Part shown: in pieces, positions 22,033 through 24,243 of the stretch
Layout: every line of letters begins with the position of its first letter
Numbering within the stretch: the first letter of the stretch is position 1
From: Glomus cerebriforme
Taxonomy: Eukaryota; Glomeromycota; Glomeromycetes; Glomerales; Glomeraceae
NCBI GenBank assembly: GCA_003550305.1
Contig: QKYT01001001.1
Location: 9,683-33,925 of the forward strand
DNA length: 24,243 nt
Direction of reading: 5' to 3'
Position numbers and translations under genes: made by a program
Notes under the pieces: model-generated
What the model saw: only the letters and a program-made list of their open reading frames with translations
Database searches by the model: none
What the model was told of the DNA's origin: nothing

Positions 22033-22409
22033 GATAAATAGACTATGTTAATATAGATGAATCTCTAGTTTAAGGTATTTAATAATAATTTAATGATGTA
22101 ATTAATCATTCTTCTGCCTTATCAATTCACAAGCTCATCTTTAAAGTTATTGATTTATATTTTGTGATTTACAAATATACTGTATATCTGTTTAATTACT
22201 CGAATTCTGTTTTTTCGTTATTATCAATATTAACCGGTGGAATTTATAAATTTGTTATCGGAATAAATTCCGTGGTACAGTAATAAGTGTTGACATCATG
22301 CGAATTGCAGATCAACTAAATCATGTGAGGATTCTTATAAAATAACAAATCAGTCTCATTTTTTGTTTTCATTTTGTTTCCTCAACAACCTTAACAAAAA
22401 ACTCTCAAA
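22033..22409. promoter_or_regulatory. Spacer holding the dehydratase 3' end and RPB11 promoter
   Basis: The two genes run in the same direction 377 bp apart. No ORF is present. A CATTTTGTTTCCTCAACAACC stretch just before the RPB11 ATG is likely 5' untranslated sequence. No specific promoter element is identifiable. Confidence 0.4.
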
Positions 22410-23242
22410 ATGAATGCACCAGATCGTTTTGACGTATTTTATTTGCCTCCGGGCTCACAAAAGTTCGTAATCGATCCGCAAATTGCAAGTTGTTTTAAAT
22501 TACTCAATAGATCTTTTCCAAAGTGTTAAATTTTTGGTTCATAGTTATGACCTTAAAACTTCTAAAAAAGATAGATCAAATTTATAGACGGAGAATTCTG
22601 TCAAATAATCACTCTTTAAATTAATCATATTTATAATTTATTTCATAGGATGAAGATTACACCAGACACAAAAGTGCAAAATGCGGCAACTTTTGAGATA
22701 TTTAGAGAAGACCATACCATGGGCAATGTAATTAGACAGTAAGTAAATTCTATTTTTATCATAAAAAAGAAAAAAAAAAAGAAATAAGAATAAATTTATT
22801 AATTACTTCTTTTCTTTTCTTTAAAATAGCAAATTATTACAAGAGCCACAAGTTATTTTTGCTGGTTACAAAATCCCACATCCATTAGAACATAATGTGA
22901 TCATAAGAGTTCAAACCACTAATGAAACAAAACCTGAAGCTATGGTAGCAAAAGCTTTGAATGATTTAATTACAGAAGTTGGTTATCTTAGAGCGAAATT
23001 CATGGTATGCAAAACGAAATATATTTTTTTATTTATATTTATACCGAAATTTAATAATGGAATTATTAATTGATTAACAGGAAGATTTGGGTCGTGCAAG
23101 AGCTTTAGTAATACCTAGAGAACAAAAATCAATGATTGAACAAGAACCTCAAATTATGCAAGGGATTCAACAACCTACTCGGGAACCTACCAATACATCA
23201 GTTGGAGGTGCTGGCGGTGTTGGTGTGGATATGGATTTCTAA
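22410..23242 (+). CDS. RPB11: RNA polymerase II subunit RPB11
   Basis: Four exons: 22410-22462, 22649-22738, 22830-23004 and 23081-23242, encoding 159 aa. The start MNAPDRFDVFYLPPG matches the RPB11 N-terminus. The core has DTKVQNAATFEIF (24-36), the signature REDHTMGNVI (37-46), and QVIFAGYKIPHPLEHNVIIR (55-74), the alpha-like fold that pairs with RPB3 at the start of polymerase assembly. The first intron has two possible joins. Donor GTTCGT (22463) with TAG gives GSQKMKITPDTK, equal in length to human RPB11; donor GTAATC (22467) with a GAAG acceptor at 22655 gives GSQKFITPDTK, one residue shorter. I prefer the first. The C-terminus extends about 40 residues past the usual end (animal and yeast proteins are about 117-120 aa), Gln/Gly-rich and ending VGVDMDF. 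Confidence 0.93.
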
Positions 23243-23974
23243 AAAATTATGATGTAGGTAAGCTACCAATTAAAAAATACAGTATGTGTAAATTACACTT
23301 TTTTTTAGTTTTGATGTAAAAAATTCGTTTTTTTTTTTAATTTTCTACAATTATTGCAGATTATAACCACCATTATACATACAAATCAAAATTTTTTAAT
23401 AGATTTAAGTATATTTTTGTTTAATAAAAATAGAGTAATTTTAACGCTTATCCCAAGTGAAATAATTAGGTAATTACCCTTTTTTCCACGTGATTTTCTA
23501 ATCTTAGCACAAATTACTGAATAATTTATTCATTCAAAAAACAATATACAAAATAATTTTTGTTAACAACTTAACATATAAAAAATTTGTAAACTTATAA
23601 TAAAATTATTTAAACATTTAAAATGTTAAAATATCATGAAATTTTCATATAAAAAAAAAGAAAACAATTTAATTAAATGCAAATAGATTGGTTTAAATAT
23701 TTATAATATAAATCATATTCATATTTAACATTGAAATCAGTACCACTTTTCTGTAATGTTTACTTGATATAGCATATATAATTTATATTTGATTTGCTTT
23801 ATGTTTATTTTTATACAATTTATTAAAAATAGAATGCTCAGAATAATTTGGAATAAAGCTAAAGGGCTGGTTGCAGCTAAAAGGCTCTAAATATTTAAGG
23901 TCATCTTTATATTTCAAATTATTGCATAATAAATTACACTTGCTATTTAGTACAGTTATTTTTACTTTATAAGT
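23243..23974. other. AT-rich spacer downstream of RPB11
   Basis: No coding sequence is supported. It includes the RPB11 3' untranslated region and a CACGTG box near 23488. Confidence 0.4.
23423..23428 (+). terminator. Possible polyadenylation signal of RPB11
   Basis: AATAAA lies 181 nt downstream of the RPB11 stop. The position is plausible for fungal 3'-end formation, but such strings are frequent by chance at this AT content. Confidence 0.3.
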
Positions 23975-24154
23975 TTAATACAGTAGTGATGGAAAATAAG
24001 AATAATTTGTATAGTTTTTTAAATTAGCAATTTCTTCTTTTTTTAATTTTTTTTTTTTTTTTTGAAGACGTGCTGCATCATGAACTTTATTCTGTAATTC
24101 GATGGACATTGCCCAGAATACAATAACAAATAAAATTATATAGAACAGATACAT
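23975..24154 (-). CDS. Candidate small single-pass membrane protein, possibly a 3' exon running off the window
   Basis: The frame is open from a TAA near 24200 to a stop at 23975; the first ATG (24154) gives 59 aa. It starts with a hydrophobic helix (MYLFYIILFVIVFWAMS). A charged amphipathic stretch follows (IELQNKVHDAARLQ), then a run of lysines read through a 17-nt T tract, and KKEEIANLKNY. The order of membrane helix then basic coiled stretch looks like a real small membrane protein, but the homopolymer makes the frame sensitive to a single-base error. The open frame upstream of the ATG, with a possible TTAG acceptor near 24192, allows it to be the last exon of a gene starting beyond the right edge. 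Family not recognised. Confidence 0.35.
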   Translation of the reverse strand: MYLFYIILFVIVFWAMSIELQNKVHDAARLQKKKKKLKKEEIANLKNYTNYSYFPSLLY

Positions 24155-24243
24155 CAGGAATATTTTTAATGTAAAGTACTCCGAAAGTCTAACAATACCG
24201 TATATTTACGCAGTATTATGCCATAATTTTTTGTAATATTTAT

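Overview
The window looks like nuclear DNA of an arbuscular mycorrhizal fungus of the Rhizophagus/Glomeromycotina type. The base composition is very AT-rich with long A/T homopolymers. Genes have short GT-AG introns of about 60-190 bp. Recognisable genes are ordinary fungal housekeeping genes, mixed with decayed transposons and an expanded family of uncharacterised proteins typical of this lineage. The organism call is inference from gene content; there is no marker gene here.

Left part (1-5.4 kb): a transposon graveyard. A stop-riddled transposase of the CACTA/Plavaka (Tnp2-like) type occupies about 325-2005. It is followed by short degenerate tandem repeats, then an insertion at 2581-5376 flanked by a perfect 15-bp direct repeat and starting with poly-T, i.e. 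a minus-strand, poly-A-tailed retroelement. A 1010-bp hAT-type non-autonomous DNA element (3723-4732; 8-bp target duplication, TAGTGTTATGATC termini) is nested inside it. The centre of that element is a tandem array in which each unit looks like a small exon followed by a complete spliceosomal intron; this is the most unusual structure in the window.

Middle part (6.6-12.1 kb): two divergently transcribed, distantly related paralogues of a lineage-expanded family share one short intergenic region. Both have a beta-grasp-like N-terminus and one or two stretches with the exact spacing of the MACPF/perforin signature. Function is unknown.

12.1-15.3 kb: a broken multi-exon gene (minus strand, 12372-13232) with a textbook intron, a 52-bp tandem duplication, an A29 tract, a 59-codon orphan ORF and a long A-rich spacer.

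Right part (15.4-24.2 kb): a compact run of conserved genes: an F-box/LRR protein (minus), a FAM32A-like splicing factor (plus, 4 exons), Mss51 mitochondrial COX1 translation activator (minus, tail-to-tail with FAM32A), a nucleotide-sugar 4,6-dehydratase (plus, 5 exons, with an unexpected C-terminal membrane segment), and RNA polymerase II subunit RPB11 (plus, 4 exons). A possible small membrane protein lies at the right edge. I reconstructed exon joins by reading frame and splice motifs; each multi-exon model closes in frame. The genes do not form a pathway; they are neighbours in a gene-dense housekeeping stretch beside a repeat-rich one.
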